Position numbers and translations under genes: made by a program. Positions 9,164-18,600 of a stretch of DNA of 64,000 nt are shown here, piece by piece (within the stretch, counting starts at the first letter, position 1; each line of letters starts with the position of its first letter). The DNA lies in the NCBI GenBank assembly GCA_029959615.1, contig JASCOD010000002.1, positions 248,001 through 312,000 of the forward strand, read 5' to 3'. The DNA comes from Flavobacteriaceae bacterium PS02338. GTDB taxonomy: Bacteria > Bacteroidota > Bacteroidia > Sphingobacteriales > Sphingobacteriaceae. The notes under the pieces were generated by a model. That model was not told where the DNA came from. It made no database searches and saw only the letters and a program-made list of their open reading frames with translations.

Positions 9164-10060
9164 ATGAAATTAAACGAGCTAGCTGTTTTATATCAAGAGA
9201 AGTTAAATGCTTTATACGATGAAGATGAGGTGCAATCTCTTTTCTTCATTGCGCTGGATGAAGTGATGGGATATAAAAAGACAGACTATGTGCTAAATAA
9301 ACAGGAGCTAGTTCCTGACACCGCTTTGCTAAAACTTAACAACATTTTGTTGGGCTTAATCAAGGGTACGCCAATTCAATACATTATTGGTCATACAGAG
9401 TTTTACGGTTTGAAATTCAAGGTAAATCCTTCTGTATTGATACCAAGACCTGAGACTGAAGAGCTGGTGCAGTGGATATTGGAAAAGTGTCAGTCTACAG
9501 TAGTCGGTGGTCAGGATGGCCAAATCGTCAATCTAACTTCTAAAATCGTAAATATCATTGATATTGGTACCGGCAGTGGTTGCATTGCCATAGCGCTCAA
9601 AAAGCATTTGCCTAAGGCCTACGTTTCTGCAATAGATATTTCTTCGGCAGCTTTGGCTACTGCGAAAGAAAATGCCTTACTGAATGAGGTAGGAGTAACT
9701 TTCATAGCGGATGATATTCTGAATCATTCGGAAATCTACCCTTCAAAATTTGATATTATCGTGAGTAATCCTCCTTATATTAAAGAAGACGAGAAAGCAG
9801 ATATGCACGAAAATGTACTCGATAACGAGCCTCATACTGCACTGTTTGTTAGTAGCGAAAGGCCTTTGGTTTTCTATGAAGCCATTGCAGATTTTGCATT
9901 GGAAAATTTAAAGAAAGACGGTCTTTTGTTCTTCGAAATTAATGCTAATTTAGGTAAAGAGACTATTCAGATGTTAGGAGCTAAAGGCTTTGTAGATATT
10001 AGATTGAAGTTAGATATGCAGGGTAAAGAGCGGATGATTAGTGCTCAAAAATCTCCATAA
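9164..10060 (+). CDS. prmC: Release factor glutamine methyltransferase PrmC
   Basis: PrmC methylates the glutamine of the GGQ motif in peptide release factors, using S-adenosylmethionine. The 298-residue sequence has the PrmC N-terminal helical domain, GTPIQYIIGHTEFYGL, the linker LIPRPETEELVQWIL, the SAM loop DIGTGSGCIAIAL and the catalytic SNPPYI. A short extra stretch (about residues 110-125) sits between the PETE motif and the SAM loop; it keeps the frame and looks like a lineage-specific loop. The gene precedes an OmpA lipoprotein by about 110 bp. Confidence 0.94.
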   Translation: MKLNELAVLYQEKLNALYDEDEVQSLFFIALDEVMGYKKTDYVLNKQELVPDTALLKLNNILLGLIKGTPIQYIIGHTEFYGLKFKVNPSVLIPRPETEELVQWILEKCQSTVVGGQDGQIVNLTSKIVNIIDIGTGSGCIAIALKKHLPKAYVSAIDISSAALATAKENALLNEVGVTFIADDILNHSEIYPSKFDIIVSNPPYIKEDEKADMHENVLDNEPHTALFVSSERPLVFYEAIADFALENLKKDGLLFFEINANLGKETIQMLGAKGFVDIRLKLDMQGKERMISAQKSP

Positions 10061-10168
10061 TCTGTAGTTGGAAAACACCAGTTTTTCTAAATGTTAAAAT
10101 TAACTTTAAAACTTTTTTGGCTTAACTATTGTTGATAGATTGTTTTTAAAATCATTAAAGCAATTGTT

Positions 10169-11032
10169 ATGAATCAATTAAAATCAATATCAGCAATCTT
10201 AGGTGTTGTACTATTAGCAAGTTGCGGCGTTAGCAAAAAGAAATACGCCGAACTACAGGGTAATTTTAATCAAGTACAGCAACAGTATAATGATATCAAT
10301 GGAAAACTGGTTAGAACAGAGTCCGAACTTTCTAATGCGAAAACAAGAATCACCAGTTTAGATGAAGCTATTGCTAGAGAACGTGCCAATGCACAGGAAT
10401 TGCAACAAGCTTTAAATAAATGTTTAAGTGCTAGTAACCAGGGAAGTGTTAATATCTCGAAGTTGGTTGATGAAATCAATACCTCAAACAAATATATTAA
10501 AGAGCTTATTGCCGCTAAAAATAAGAGCGACTCGCTTAACATGGTGTTAACTAATAACCTAACCCGTTCGTTAAGTAGAGAAGAAATGAGTGATGTAGAT
10601 GTACAAGTACTTAAAGGTGTGGTGTATATTTCATTGTCTGACAATATGTTGTATAAATCTGGTAGTTATGAAATATCTGATAAAGCAAGTGCTACGTTAG
10701 GTAAGATTGCTAAAATCATTACTGATTATAAAGATTATGAGGTATTAGTTGAAGGTAACACGGATAACGTGCCAATCAAGATGGCTAATATTAGAAACAA
10801 TTGGGATTTAAGTGCTCTAAGAGCATCTTCGGTGGTACAAAGCTTACAAAACAACTACGGTGTAGACCCTAAACGTTTAACCGCAGGTGGTAGAGGAGAG
10901 TTTAATCCAATTACAGGAAATGATACAGCTGCCGGAAAAGCTAAAAATAGACGTACTCAGATCATCATTACTCCTAAATTGGATCAGTTTATGGATTTGA
11001 TAGGTAAATCTGCAGAGAAGCCAACTAACTAG
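10169..11032 (+). CDS. OmpA-family outer-membrane lipoprotein with coiled coil
   Basis: This 287-residue protein begins with a lipoprotein signal ending in LLASC (acylated Cys19). A long Gln/Asn/Glu-rich alpha-helical coiled coil follows, at about residues 25-135. The C-terminal OmpA-like domain includes VEGNTDNVPI, LSALRASSVVQSL and the peptidoglycan-binding pattern GRGEFNP through KNRRTQIII. It most likely ties the outer membrane to peptidoglycan. A strong hairpin terminator follows directly, shared with the convergent xerD gene. Confidence 0.92.
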   Translation: MNQLKSISAILGVVLLASCGVSKKKYAELQGNFNQVQQQYNDINGKLVRTESELSNAKTRITSLDEAIARERANAQELQQALNKCLSASNQGSVNISKLVDEINTSNKYIKELIAAKNKSDSLNMVLTNNLTRSLSREEMSDVDVQVLKGVVYISLSDNMLYKSGSYEISDKASATLGKIAKIITDYKDYEVLVEGNTDNVPIKMANIRNNWDLSALRASSVVQSLQNNYGVDPKRLTAGGRGEFNPITGNDTAAGKAKNRRTQIIITPKLDQFMDLIGKSAEKPTN

Positions 11033-11050
11033 TTTGGTTTAATATACAAG

Positions 11051-11084
11051 AAAAGCCATCCCGAAAAATTGGGATGGCTTTTTT
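11051..11084. terminator. Bidirectional rho-independent terminator
   Basis: The hairpin AAGCCATCCC / GGGATGGCTT has a short loop, with A-runs on the left and a run of six T on the right. It lies between the convergent OmpA-lipoprotein and xerD genes and can serve both strands. Confidence 0.9.
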
Positions 11085-11982
11085 ATGCTCTAGGGTGAAA
11101 GTCTGTAATTACAGTTTTTAAGTAGTCTCTATCAAGATGCGTATAAATTTCGGTAGTGGTTATGCTGGCATGTCCCAACATTTCTTGGATAGCTCTTAAA
11201 TCTGCACCACCTTCAATTAAATGTGTAGCAAATGAATGCCTTAAGGTATGCGGACTAATTGTTTTGTGTATGCCCGCAGTTACTGCCAAAGATTTGATTA
11301 AGTTAAATATGGCTATTCGAGAGAGCTTGGTGCCAAATCTATTAAGAAAGATAAAGTCTTCATTTCCCTTTTTAATACTTGAATGAACTCTTACTTCATT
11401 GATATAGATTTTAATGAACTTTAATGCCGTTGCACCAATAGGTACAATACGCTCTTTATTGCCTTTGCCCACTACTTTGATAAATTCCGATTGTTCAAAA
11501 ATATTGGAGATTTTCAATTCTGTTAACTCGCTAACTCTTAATCCACAACCATATAACACCTCCATTATTGCTTTATTTCTCATTCCCTCAAGTTTGGAAG
11601 CATCAATTGCATTAATCAATTGGTCAATTTCATGAATGTTCAAGGTGTCTGGAAGCTTTCTTGCAATTTTAGGGGTTTCTAATAAAGACGAAGGATCATT
11701 GACGATCAATTGTTCTTCTAGCAAATAGGTAAAAAATGATTTAATGCCCGAAATTACTCTCGCTTGTGTACTGGCTTGTGCGCCCAATTCACTTAGCCAA
11801 ATCAGAAATTCTCGTAAATCTTTTAACGTAATTTCTGTTAGAGATCTATTTTTATCAATTGCTTCAAAGTATTGGAAAAGCTTCTCTACGTCATTTTTAT
11901 AGGCTTCAATGCTATTTTTTGCTAATGAACGCTCTAGCTTTAAATAAGCTGCAAATCCTTTTAGATATGATTGACTGTTCAT
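11083..11982 (-). CDS. xerD: Site-specific tyrosine recombinase XerC/XerD
   Basis: A 299-residue tyrosine recombinase that resolves chromosome dimers at dif during division. The N-terminal SAM-like DNA-binding domain (about residues 1-90) precedes the catalytic domain, which carries the full set R149, H245, R248, H271 and nucleophile Y280 in RHSFATHL and LGHASITTTEIYTH. Length, lack of adjacent cargo genes and placement next to aroQ all favour the housekeeping Xer enzyme rather than a phage or island integrase. XerC versus XerD cannot be decided with certainty by eye. Confidence 0.9.
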   Translation of the reverse strand: MNSQSYLKGFAAYLKLERSLAKNSIEAYKNDVEKLFQYFEAIDKNRSLTEITLKDLREFLIWLSELGAQASTQARVISGIKSFFTYLLEEQLIVNDPSSLLETPKIARKLPDTLNIHEIDQLINAIDASKLEGMRNKAIMEVLYGCGLRVSELTELKISNIFEQSEFIKVVGKGNKERIVPIGATALKFIKIYINEVRVHSSIKKGNEDFIFLNRFGTKLSRIAIFNLIKSLAVTAGIHKTISPHTLRHSFATHLIEGGADLRAIQEMLGHASITTTEIYTHLDRDYLKTVITDFHPRA

Positions 11983-12136
11983 TATTTGAGTTCTTTTTTA
12001 TAACATTGCGTATGGCAATTTAGCTACAAAAATACATTTAGCAGTTAATTGTTAGCCCAGATACGCAGATTTTATTTGATGATTCATTTTGTTAGGTTTT
12101 ACCTGTGCATCTGTGGAAAGAAATTAATTTAAAGTA

Positions 12137-12553
12137 ATGAAAATACAGATCATCAACGGACCCAACTTAAACCTTTTAGGCCTACGAGAACCATCTATAT
12201 ATGGTTCGGAAAGCATTGACAGTTTTATTGAGAAACTCAAAGAGCAATATAGCATTATCGAAATTGATTATTACCAAAGTAATGTAGAGGGCGAATTGAT
12301 CAATAAACTACATGAGGTTGGTTTCTCTTATGATGGAATTATCTTAAATGCTGGTGGTTATACCCATACATCGGTAGCCATTGCTGATGCTATTGCTGCC
12401 ATTAAAACTCCAGTGGTAGAAGTGCACGTGTCAAACATCTATGCCAGAGAAGAATATAGGCATGTTTCTTTAACAGGTAAGAATTGCAAAGGTGTGCTTA
12501 CTGGTTTTGGATTAAATGGCTATCGTTTGGCTTTAGAAAGTTTCTTGAAGTAG
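12137..12553 (+). CDS. aroQ: Type II 3-dehydroquinate dehydratase
   Basis: This 138-residue enzyme catalyses the third step of the shikimate pathway, dehydration of 3-dehydroquinate. The type II signature is clear: INGPNLNLLGLREPSIYG with catalytic Tyr22, LNAGGYTHTSVA with the substrate-binding Asn, and EVHVSNIYAREEYRH with the active-site histidine. Type II enzymes form dodecamers of this small subunit. The gene is divergent from xerD across a 154-bp gap. Confidence 0.96.
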   Translation: MKIQIINGPNLNLLGLREPSIYGSESIDSFIEKLKEQYSIIEIDYYQSNVEGELINKLHEVGFSYDGIILNAGGYTHTSVAIADAIAAIKTPVVEVHVSNIYAREEYRHVSLTGKNCKGVLTGFGLNGYRLALESFLK

Positions 12554-12656
12554 CTTTTAGTTGAGATTCTATAGGCTTGGTTGATAGTTTAGTATATCAA
12601 CTATTATTTGTAAATTACTACCATTAACAATAAAATAAACCATCAACAATATAAAA

Positions 12657-13388
12657 GTGAAAAAAATCTTACTCTCTGTGCTACTGTGTTTAAGCGTAAA
12701 CATTTTACTAGCCCAAACCACCACTACTAGAAGCATCAAACTAGGCGAAAATTCAATCGTTAAGGATGAAAATGGAGGTATCTACCCGTATGGGATTTGG
12801 AAAAAGCTTTTGGAAAATGGAGATTATGCAATTAAGCCGAATGGTGAATTAAATGCTGATAATCCTGAATTTTTAATTTATCTACTAACTAACGAGCAGA
12901 AAGCCGCCAACAAGAAAAGGAGAGAGGAAATGGCTGCAACGCTACCAAAGCCTCGTTCTAGCGAAGTTTTTAAAGATGGCGAGAAGTTTCGCTTTGATAA
13001 AATGAAAGATTTGAATGGTTTAAAGTACGATTTTAACAAAGATACTGGCAAAGTTGTAGTCTTCAATTTTTGGTTTATTAACTGCCCTCCATGTAAGAAA
13101 GAAATTCCGGAATTGAATGAATTGGTGGCTAAGTATAAAGAGAGCAAGGATGTTGTATTTATTGCCATCGCTTTAGATGACACTTATGCTTTGAAAAATT
13201 TCCTGAAATTATCTCCATTTGATTACGGGGTTATTCCAGATGGAAGATTTTATGCTGAAAAGCATGGCGTTAAGTCTTACCCGACACATGTAGTAGTTGG
13301 TAAAGACGGATTGGTTAAGTTTAGTACTATTGGTTTGGCCAGCAATACGGTTTATTGGGTAGAAAAAACAATCAAGGAACAGTTATAG
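12657..13388 (+). CDS. Secreted TlpA-like thioredoxin-fold protein
   Basis: A 243-residue exported protein. It begins at a GTG codon and has a signal peptide ending at LLAQ (residue 20). The C-terminal half is a TlpA/redoxin domain with the active site NCPPCKKE (Cys143 and Cys146) and a later cis-proline region SYPTHVVVG. About 110 residues precede the thioredoxin fold with no clear homology, as is common in Bacteroidota TlpA proteins. It probably reduces or shuffles disulfides in the periplasm. Its end overlaps the convergent GT2 gene by 6 bp. Confidence 0.88.
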   Translation: MKKILLSVLLCLSVNILLAQTTTTRSIKLGENSIVKDENGGIYPYGIWKKLLENGDYAIKPNGELNADNPEFLIYLLTNEQKAANKKRREEMAATLPKPRSSEVFKDGEKFRFDKMKDLNGLKYDFNKDTGKVVVFNFWFINCPPCKKEIPELNELVAKYKESKDVVFIAIALDDTYALKNFLKLSPFDYGVIPDGRFYAEKHGVKSYPTHVVVGKDGLVKFSTIGLASNTVYWVEKTIKEQL

Positions 13389-14402
13389 GTTATTTAATTC
13401 GCTAAACAACTTCTTTTTTCCTGCAAAATATTGCCAAACAATACTTCCACTGAGAACGCCTTGGTGTTGTTTTAAAGGAAGTTGGTAATCACCTCTCTTT
13501 GCAGCGGTTTTAAAGAAAGCTTTAAAGAAGTGGTAATGTGCCTTATTGATAGAGAAGGCGAAGCCGAACTGCCCTTTAAAAGCAAACTGGAACCAAGCTG
13601 CTAAATCCATCCACAAGCGAACAAAAACTTTAAAAATAGCCTCTCCAAACGGGAGGTTTTTTTGCATAATAATCAGGTTATTTCTAAAGTTGAGGTAGCT
13701 TTTAAAGGGGCTGCTGGCATTTAATGTGCCACCTCCAACATGGTAAACCTCTGCCGAAGTACAGCAAATGATTTTATAACCCTTGTTCTTTAATCTCCAG
13801 CATAAGTCAATTTCTTCCATATGAGCAAATAAGTCTGCATCCAAGCCACTAATTTCCTTCCAAGCTTTGCTCTTTATAAAAAATGCAGCACCGCTTGCCC
13901 AAAATATAGGGATATTGGTATTGTACTGATTTTTGTCTTCTTCTAAATGATCGAAAATTCTTCCTCTGCAAAAAGTGAAACCATAGCTATCGATAAAACC
14001 TCCAGCAGCACCAGCATATTCAAACCTGCTTTTGTCTCGTTGCAACTTTATTTTTGGTTGTGCTACGGCGATACTGTCATCGCTTTGCATCAAATCAATT
14101 ACGGGTTTTATCCAATTTTCTGGAACTTCTACATCAGAGTTTAGTAGTACCAAATAGTCGGCTTCTACTTTAGCTAAAGCTTGGTTATATCCCTCGGCAA
14201 AACCATAGTTTTTATCATTAACGATAATTTGAACATTGGGGTAGTGCTCCGATAGAAAAGAAACAGAATGGTCTGTAGAGGCGTTATCTGCAACAATAAT
14301 TTGTAAATTGCTGTAATTGGTTTTTACCACGCTGGGCAAAAAGCGTTGTAAGAAACTTTGTCCGTTCCAATTTAAAATTACTACAGCTACGCTAGGTTCC
14401 AT
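13383..14402 (-). CDS. Glycosyltransferase family 2 (rhamnosyltransferase-like)
   Basis: A GT2 enzyme of about 339 residues with SVAVVILNWNGQSFL at the N-terminus, VADNASTDHSV as the nucleotide-binding loop and the DxD-like LLNSDVEVP metal site. The segment GGGTLNASSPFKSYLNFRNN fits the acceptor-side region of rhamnosyl/galactofuranosyl transferases. The frame is open upstream to 14477, but that stretch lies inside the acyltransferase gene; the ATG at 14402 matches the family start. It lies 25 bp downstream of the acyltransferase, so they form an operon concerned with the cell envelope. Confidence 0.88.
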   Translation of the reverse strand: MEPSVAVVILNWNGQSFLQRFLPSVVKTNYSNLQIIVADNASTDHSVSFLSEHYPNVQIIVNDKNYGFAEGYNQALAKVEADYLVLLNSDVEVPENWIKPVIDLMQSDDSIAVAQPKIKLQRDKSRFEYAGAAGGFIDSYGFTFCRGRIFDHLEEDKNQYNTNIPIFWASGAAFFIKSKAWKEISGLDADLFAHMEEIDLCWRLKNKGYKIICCTSAEVYHVGGGTLNASSPFKSYLNFRNNLIIMQKNLPFGEAIFKVFVRLWMDLAAWFQFAFKGQFGFAFSINKAHYHFFKAFFKTAAKRGDYQLPLKQHQGVLSGSIVWQYFAGKKKLFSELNNL

Positions 14403-14427
14403 TAAAGTTAAAATTAAATAGCTACAA

Positions 14428-15297
14428 TTACAGATTTGCTTTCCATCTATTATGGCTCCATAACCAATAGGCAGCATCTCTCTGGATGGTTTTGGTTAAA
14501 TGTTCGAAAAATAGAGAGGTGATTTCGTATTCTTCTGTTTCCTTCGGATTAATACACATCGGGATACATTCTACTTCATAATATCCACGTTTTACTCGTT
14601 TTACATCAAAGTAAAAAATAGGTCTATTGGTTTGTTTTGCAATTTTTTCTAAACCAACAAGTACAGAGGTAGGCTGATGCATGAAATTAATTACATGCTG
14701 CGTATCTTGTGCTGTTGGACTTTGGTCGCTAGCAAAACAAAATAAAGTAGTTTCGTTTTTGGTCGCAATTACCTCTCTCAAAGTTTGGCGCATTGGCACA
14801 AATACATTCCCGAATTTTGTTCTGAGCGCATTGAACCATTTCTCAAATATTTTATTGTTGATTGGCTTATAAATCACATTGGATTTTGCCGAAAAAGATA
14901 GGCCTGCACCCATCATTCCTAGCTCCCAATTGCAATAATGACCCGTACAAGCCAATGCACTTTCTCCTCGCTCAAAGTAAGCTTCCGCAAGTTCAAAGTT
15001 CTTTACTTTCACACGTTTCCTTACCTCGGCTTTGCTGATTGAGCTCATTTTAACTATTTCTACCATTAAATCTGTGAAATAGCTATAAAACTCTTTCTCA
15101 ATTTTGATGATTTCTTCTGAGCTTTTTTCAGGGAAAGATCGGGTTAGGTTTTTACGTACTATCTTTCTTCTGTACTTGATAATGTGGTAGATGAGGTAAT
15201 ATAAAACATTGGAGATGCCAAATAGAAACCACATTGGCAAAAAAGACAAGAGGTGTAAAAAAAATATCCCTATGTGCAAAAAGACTTTTTTAATCAT
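14428..15297 (-). CDS. LpxL/HtrB-family lysophospholipid (lipid A) acyltransferase
   Basis: A 289-residue protein of the lipid A acyltransferase family. An N-terminal membrane anchor is followed by the family active-site pattern ACTGHYCNWELGM (His with the acidic partner five residues on) and later SDQSPTAQD. It likely adds a secondary acyl chain to lipid A or to another envelope lipid such as an aminolipid at the inner membrane. It is encoded upstream of a GT2 enzyme, supporting an outer-membrane glycolipid role. The exact acceptor is not readable. Confidence 0.87.
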   Translation of the reverse strand: MIKKVFLHIGIFFLHLLSFLPMWFLFGISNVLYYLIYHIIKYRRKIVRKNLTRSFPEKSSEEIIKIEKEFYSYFTDLMVEIVKMSSISKAEVRKRVKVKNFELAEAYFERGESALACTGHYCNWELGMMGAGLSFSAKSNVIYKPINNKIFEKWFNALRTKFGNVFVPMRQTLREVIATKNETTLFCFASDQSPTAQDTQHVINFMHQPTSVLVGLEKIAKQTNRPIFYFDVKRVKRGYYEVECIPMCINPKETEEYEITSLFFEHLTKTIQRDAAYWLWSHNRWKANL

Positions 15298-15333
15298 TAA
15301 TTTGGCGACTGAATTGCAAACTTAAAGTATCAA

Positions 15334-15936
15334 ATGCAAAATCCAGCTATATTTCCATTATTTTATCTCCCTCCAGTTAGTTATTTCAGTCTCCTAAAAG
15401 AGAATAATTTCAATTCTATTTTGGAGAAATTCGAACATTTTCCAAAACAAACCTATAGAAATAGAGCAACCATTGCTTCGCCAAACGGAAGTTTAGATTT
15501 AGTGCTTCCAGTAGTTAAAGGTGCTAAACTTCATACGCCATATAAGGATGTTAAAATCAGTTATGAGGCTCGTTGGCAGCGTTTACATTGGTTAAGTATG
15601 CAAACTTGTTACCGTAGCTCTGCCTATTTTGAATTTTATGAGGATGGTCTAGCGCCTTTTTACGAAAAGAAGTACGATTATCTTTTCGATTATAACTATG
15701 ATTTGCTGGCTTGGTTATTTAAACAGCTGAAATTGTCTACTAACTTAACTGCTACAGATACTTATGAGGCAGATTTTGAAGTGGATTATCGAAATGTAAT
15801 GAGCAAAAAGGAAATTCCTGGTACGAAAACAAAACCCTATTTTCAGGTGTTCAGCGACAGGAATGAATTTATTTCTAACTTGAGTATAGTGGATTTGCTT
15901 TTCAACCAAGGGCCACAAGCGAAGAATTACTTTTAG
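15334..15936 (+). CDS. WbqC-like family protein
   Basis: A 200-residue protein matching the WbqC-like family, which is often encoded with polysaccharide genes. Typical features are the N-terminal LFYLPPVSYFSLL, NRATIASPNGSLDL and the aromatic run RSSAYFEFYEDGLAPFYEK. The biochemical role of the family is poorly defined; some members sit in O-antigen loci. It is divergent from the acyltransferase/GT2 pair and precedes corA by about 50 bp. Confidence 0.8.
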   Translation: MQNPAIFPLFYLPPVSYFSLLKENNFNSILEKFEHFPKQTYRNRATIASPNGSLDLVLPVVKGAKLHTPYKDVKISYEARWQRLHWLSMQTCYRSSAYFEFYEDGLAPFYEKKYDYLFDYNYDLLAWLFKQLKLSTNLTATDTYEADFEVDYRNVMSKKEIPGTKTKPYFQVFSDRNEFISNLSIVDLLFNQGPQAKNYF

Positions 15937-15987
15937 CTATTGGATTTTTGAGCTATACATTATAAACTGTGAACTGAAAACTGATAT

Positions 15988-17103
15988 ATGGCGAAGCCCG
16001 TACGTTTTAAACATAAGAAGAAGTATGTGTTGCCAGAACCTGGCACTACTCCGGGCTTTGTATATATTGATGGTAATTCGTTAAAGCCCAAAATCAATCT
16101 TTATACATTTAATGCTAGCGAATTTGAAGTAGTAGAAATTAATAGCCTAAAAAATATTGCTGCTAAAACTAGTAATAAAGACTATTTCTATTGGGTAGAT
16201 ATCAAAGGTTTAAACTCGGTAGAGCTATTCAATGTGTTTAGTGACGAGCTGAAAATCCATAAGTTGGTGCTAGAAGATATCACTAGGACCTACCATCGCC
16301 CTAAATTTGAAGAATACGGTGGTTATAATTTTGCGATCAGCAGGATGTTGGACATTGGAGCAGATGGAGGCTTGGAAAATGAGCAGGTGTCATTTATACA
16401 GACCAAAAATGTACTCTATACTTTTCAGGAAACTTATGAAGACTGTTTAGATGCTGTACGTAGTCGTTTAAAAGAAGGTAAGGGGAATATTAGGATAGGT
16501 GGGACCGGCTATTTGATGTATGCGCTCATGGACATGATTGTCGATTCTTATTTTTCCATCCTTAACGAATGGAGTGAAGATATGGATTTGATAGAAGATA
16601 GGTTACTTTCTCAGCCAGATCGGTCGGTAATGTACGATACACAACTGGTGAAAAGGAATTTAATCGCACTCAGGAGAGTGATTTGGCCAGAACGCGATAA
16701 AATGAATGATATCTTGCGTACCGAAAGCGATCTTATCTCTGACCAAACTAAGATGTTTATCAAAGATGCTTACGACCACTGCATCCAGCTGATGGATATG
16801 GTAGAAAGCATGAAGGAGATTGCTTCGAGTAATATCGATATGTACCTTTCCGTGATTAGCAACCGTATGAATGAGATTATGAAAGTACTCACCATCATTT
16901 CTTCTATTTTTATTCCACTAACTTTTATTGCTGGTATTTATGGGATGAATTTTTCCAAACAAGATCCAATTACTGGAAAAGTAATGCCCAATAATATGCC
17001 AGAGCTTTACCAAGAAAATGGTTATGAATATACTTTGCTGGTAATGGCCTTTATAGCTGTAGTTCAAATTGTTTTCTTTTGGAGAAAAGGGTGGTTTAAA
17101 TAA
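15988..17103 (+). CDS. corA: CorA-family magnesium/cobalt channel
   Basis: A 371-residue CorA channel subunit for Mg2+ (or Co2+) uptake. The large cytoplasmic domain is followed by the stalk helix and two C-terminal transmembrane helices. The hallmark selectivity loop YGMNF is present between them, near residue 320, and VFFWRKGWFK is the typical basic tail. Family members act as pentamers in the inner membrane and sense Mg2+ in the cytoplasmic funnel. There is no clear operon partner downstream. Confidence 0.95.
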   Translation: MAKPVRFKHKKKYVLPEPGTTPGFVYIDGNSLKPKINLYTFNASEFEVVEINSLKNIAAKTSNKDYFYWVDIKGLNSVELFNVFSDELKIHKLVLEDITRTYHRPKFEEYGGYNFAISRMLDIGADGGLENEQVSFIQTKNVLYTFQETYEDCLDAVRSRLKEGKGNIRIGGTGYLMYALMDMIVDSYFSILNEWSEDMDLIEDRLLSQPDRSVMYDTQLVKRNLIALRRVIWPERDKMNDILRTESDLISDQTKMFIKDAYDHCIQLMDMVESMKEIASSNIDMYLSVISNRMNEIMKVLTIISSIFIPLTFIAGIYGMNFSKQDPITGKVMPNNMPELYQENGYEYTLLVMAFIAVVQIVFFWRKGWFK

Positions 17104-17253
17104 AAAGGCGTAAGGGGCTAGGGATCAGTTTATAGCCCTGTAAACTAAAACTGACTATTTACTAATTCCTAGCCACTAGTACTTAATCCCCTAATCTCTC
17201 TTGCTACTTTGTCTGTAAAAATGTAGTTTCACTTTATCAAACTAAACTATAAA

Positions 17254-18480
17254 ATGGACCAAAAAACTAAAAGCAAGAATGTTGCTTTAATTATTCTTGT
17301 GGCCTCACTGGGCTACTTCGTAGACATTTATGATCTTATCTTATTTTCTGTAGTACGTGTAAAAAGTCTTAAAGATTTAGGTGTGCCAGCCGAGAATATG
17401 CTTAGCATTGGAGCCACTATTATCAATAGCCAAATGTTAGGAATGTTGGTAGGAGGGATAATTTGGGGTATTTTAGGCGATAAACGAGGAAGGTTGAGCG
17501 TATTGTTCGGCTCAATTATTACTTATTCACTAGCCAATATTGCCAATGGATTTGTAACAACGGTAGATCAGTATACTATTGTCCGTTTTATTGCTGGCGT
17601 AGGTTTGGCAGGGGAACTCGGAGCAGGTATTACCCTAGTGGCCGAAACCATGAGTAAGAAAAATAGAGGTTATGGAACCATGATCGTTGCTTGTGTAGGC
17701 TTATTGGGCGCAGTAATGGCAGCATTAATTAGCGATCATTATACTTGGCAAACCAGCTACTTTATTGGGGGCGGCATGGGATTGTTACTGCTTTCTCTAC
17801 GTATAGGCTTGGTAGAATCGGGTATGTTTAAAGAAACTACCGAAAAGGAAAACATACAGCGAGGTAATTTTTTCATGCTGTTTAATAACTGGTCGAGATT
17901 AAAAAAGTACATCTGCTGCATTTTAATTGGTTTACCTTTATGGTATGTAGTAGGGGTGTTGATCACATTTTCTCCAGAATTTGGTAAAGCCTTAAATGCC
18001 CAGGGAGTTTTAGATGCTGGGAAAGGAATCATGTACTGCTATATCGGTATCTCAGTAGGTGACGTGGTTGCAGGTCTATTGTCGCAACTACTAAAATCTA
18101 GAAAACAAGTAATGCTCATTTTCTTGTTGTTAACAGCCATAGCAGTAGGTATTTATTTATACTCTTTTGGTTTAACTCCCGGAAGATTTATCTTGTTGAG
18201 CCTTTTATTGGGTTTTGCATCAGGATATTGGGCTACTTTCGTAACTATCGCTGCAGAACAATTTGGAACCAATTTAAGAGCAACCGTAACTACTACAGTG
18301 CCTAATTTCATCCGAGGTTCGTTAATTGCCATTACCACCAGTTTCCAGTTTTTTAAAGATAAATTGGGAATTTTGCAAGGCGCCATGGTTGTAGGTGCCA
18401 TCTGTATCATTATTTCTATTTTGGCGTTAAGTCAATTGAAGGAAACCTTTAGTAAAGATTTAGATTACATAGAAGAATAG
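17254..18480 (+). CDS. MFS transporter, probable sugar-acid/hexuronate permease
   Basis: A 408-residue permease with about twelve transmembrane helices and the MFS loop motif GDKRGRLSVLFGS between helices 2 and 3. The opening VASLGYFVDIYDLILFSVVR and the internal AGVGLAGELGAGITLVAE match the metabolite:H+ symporter branch. It precedes uxuA on the same strand, so import of glucuronate, galacturonate or mannonate is a reasonable inference, but the substrate is not proven by sequence. A 120-bp spacer containing a strong inverted repeat separates it from uxuA. Confidence 0.85.
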   Translation: MDQKTKSKNVALIILVASLGYFVDIYDLILFSVVRVKSLKDLGVPAENMLSIGATIINSQMLGMLVGGIIWGILGDKRGRLSVLFGSIITYSLANIANGFVTTVDQYTIVRFIAGVGLAGELGAGITLVAETMSKKNRGYGTMIVACVGLLGAVMAALISDHYTWQTSYFIGGGMGLLLLSLRIGLVESGMFKETTEKENIQRGNFFMLFNNWSRLKKYICCILIGLPLWYVVGVLITFSPEFGKALNAQGVLDAGKGIMYCYIGISVGDVVAGLLSQLLKSRKQVMLIFLLLTAIAVGIYLYSFGLTPGRFILLSLLLGFASGYWATFVTIAAEQFGTNLRATVTTTVPNFIRGSLIAITTSFQFFKDKLGILQGAMVVGAICIIISILALSQLKETFSKDLDYIEE

Positions 18481-18534
18481 CAGTAAGCTAACGTTGATCA
18501 AATAGGATGTTTACGCTAACGTTTCCGTAACTAT

Positions 18535-18554
18535 TTTGCGATAAGTATCGCAAA
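18535..18554. promoter_or_regulatory. Inverted repeat, probable uxuA operator
   Basis: A perfect 9-2-9 dyad, TTTGCGATA-AG-TATCGCAAA, lies 46 bp before the uxuA start. The arms and short spacer are the size of a LacI- or GntR-type operator. No regulator gene is adjacent, so the binding protein is unknown. The direct repeat GCTAACGTT occurs twice just upstream, near 18487 and 18514. Confidence 0.6.
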
Positions 18555-18600
18555 CGATTAGTTGAAAATATGTAATATTGAATATCAATATAAATAGCAG

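Noticed and set aside
9480..9560. Possible frameshift or insertion in prmC
   Set aside because: The extra residues keep the frame, and both flanking motifs (PETEELVQW and DIGTGSGC) are intact, so it is a loop length difference.
11083..11982. Tyrosine recombinase as the integrase of the tRNA-Arg block
   Set aside because: It lies 8 kb outside the block among core genes and has the length and neighbours of the housekeeping Xer recombinase.
17104..17253. Imperfect complementary segments (CTAGGGAT/ATTCCTAG, GGGG/CCCC) upstream of the MFS gene, considered as a riboswitch or terminator
   Set aside because: The pairing is broken and no known riboswitch core or T-run could be recognised.
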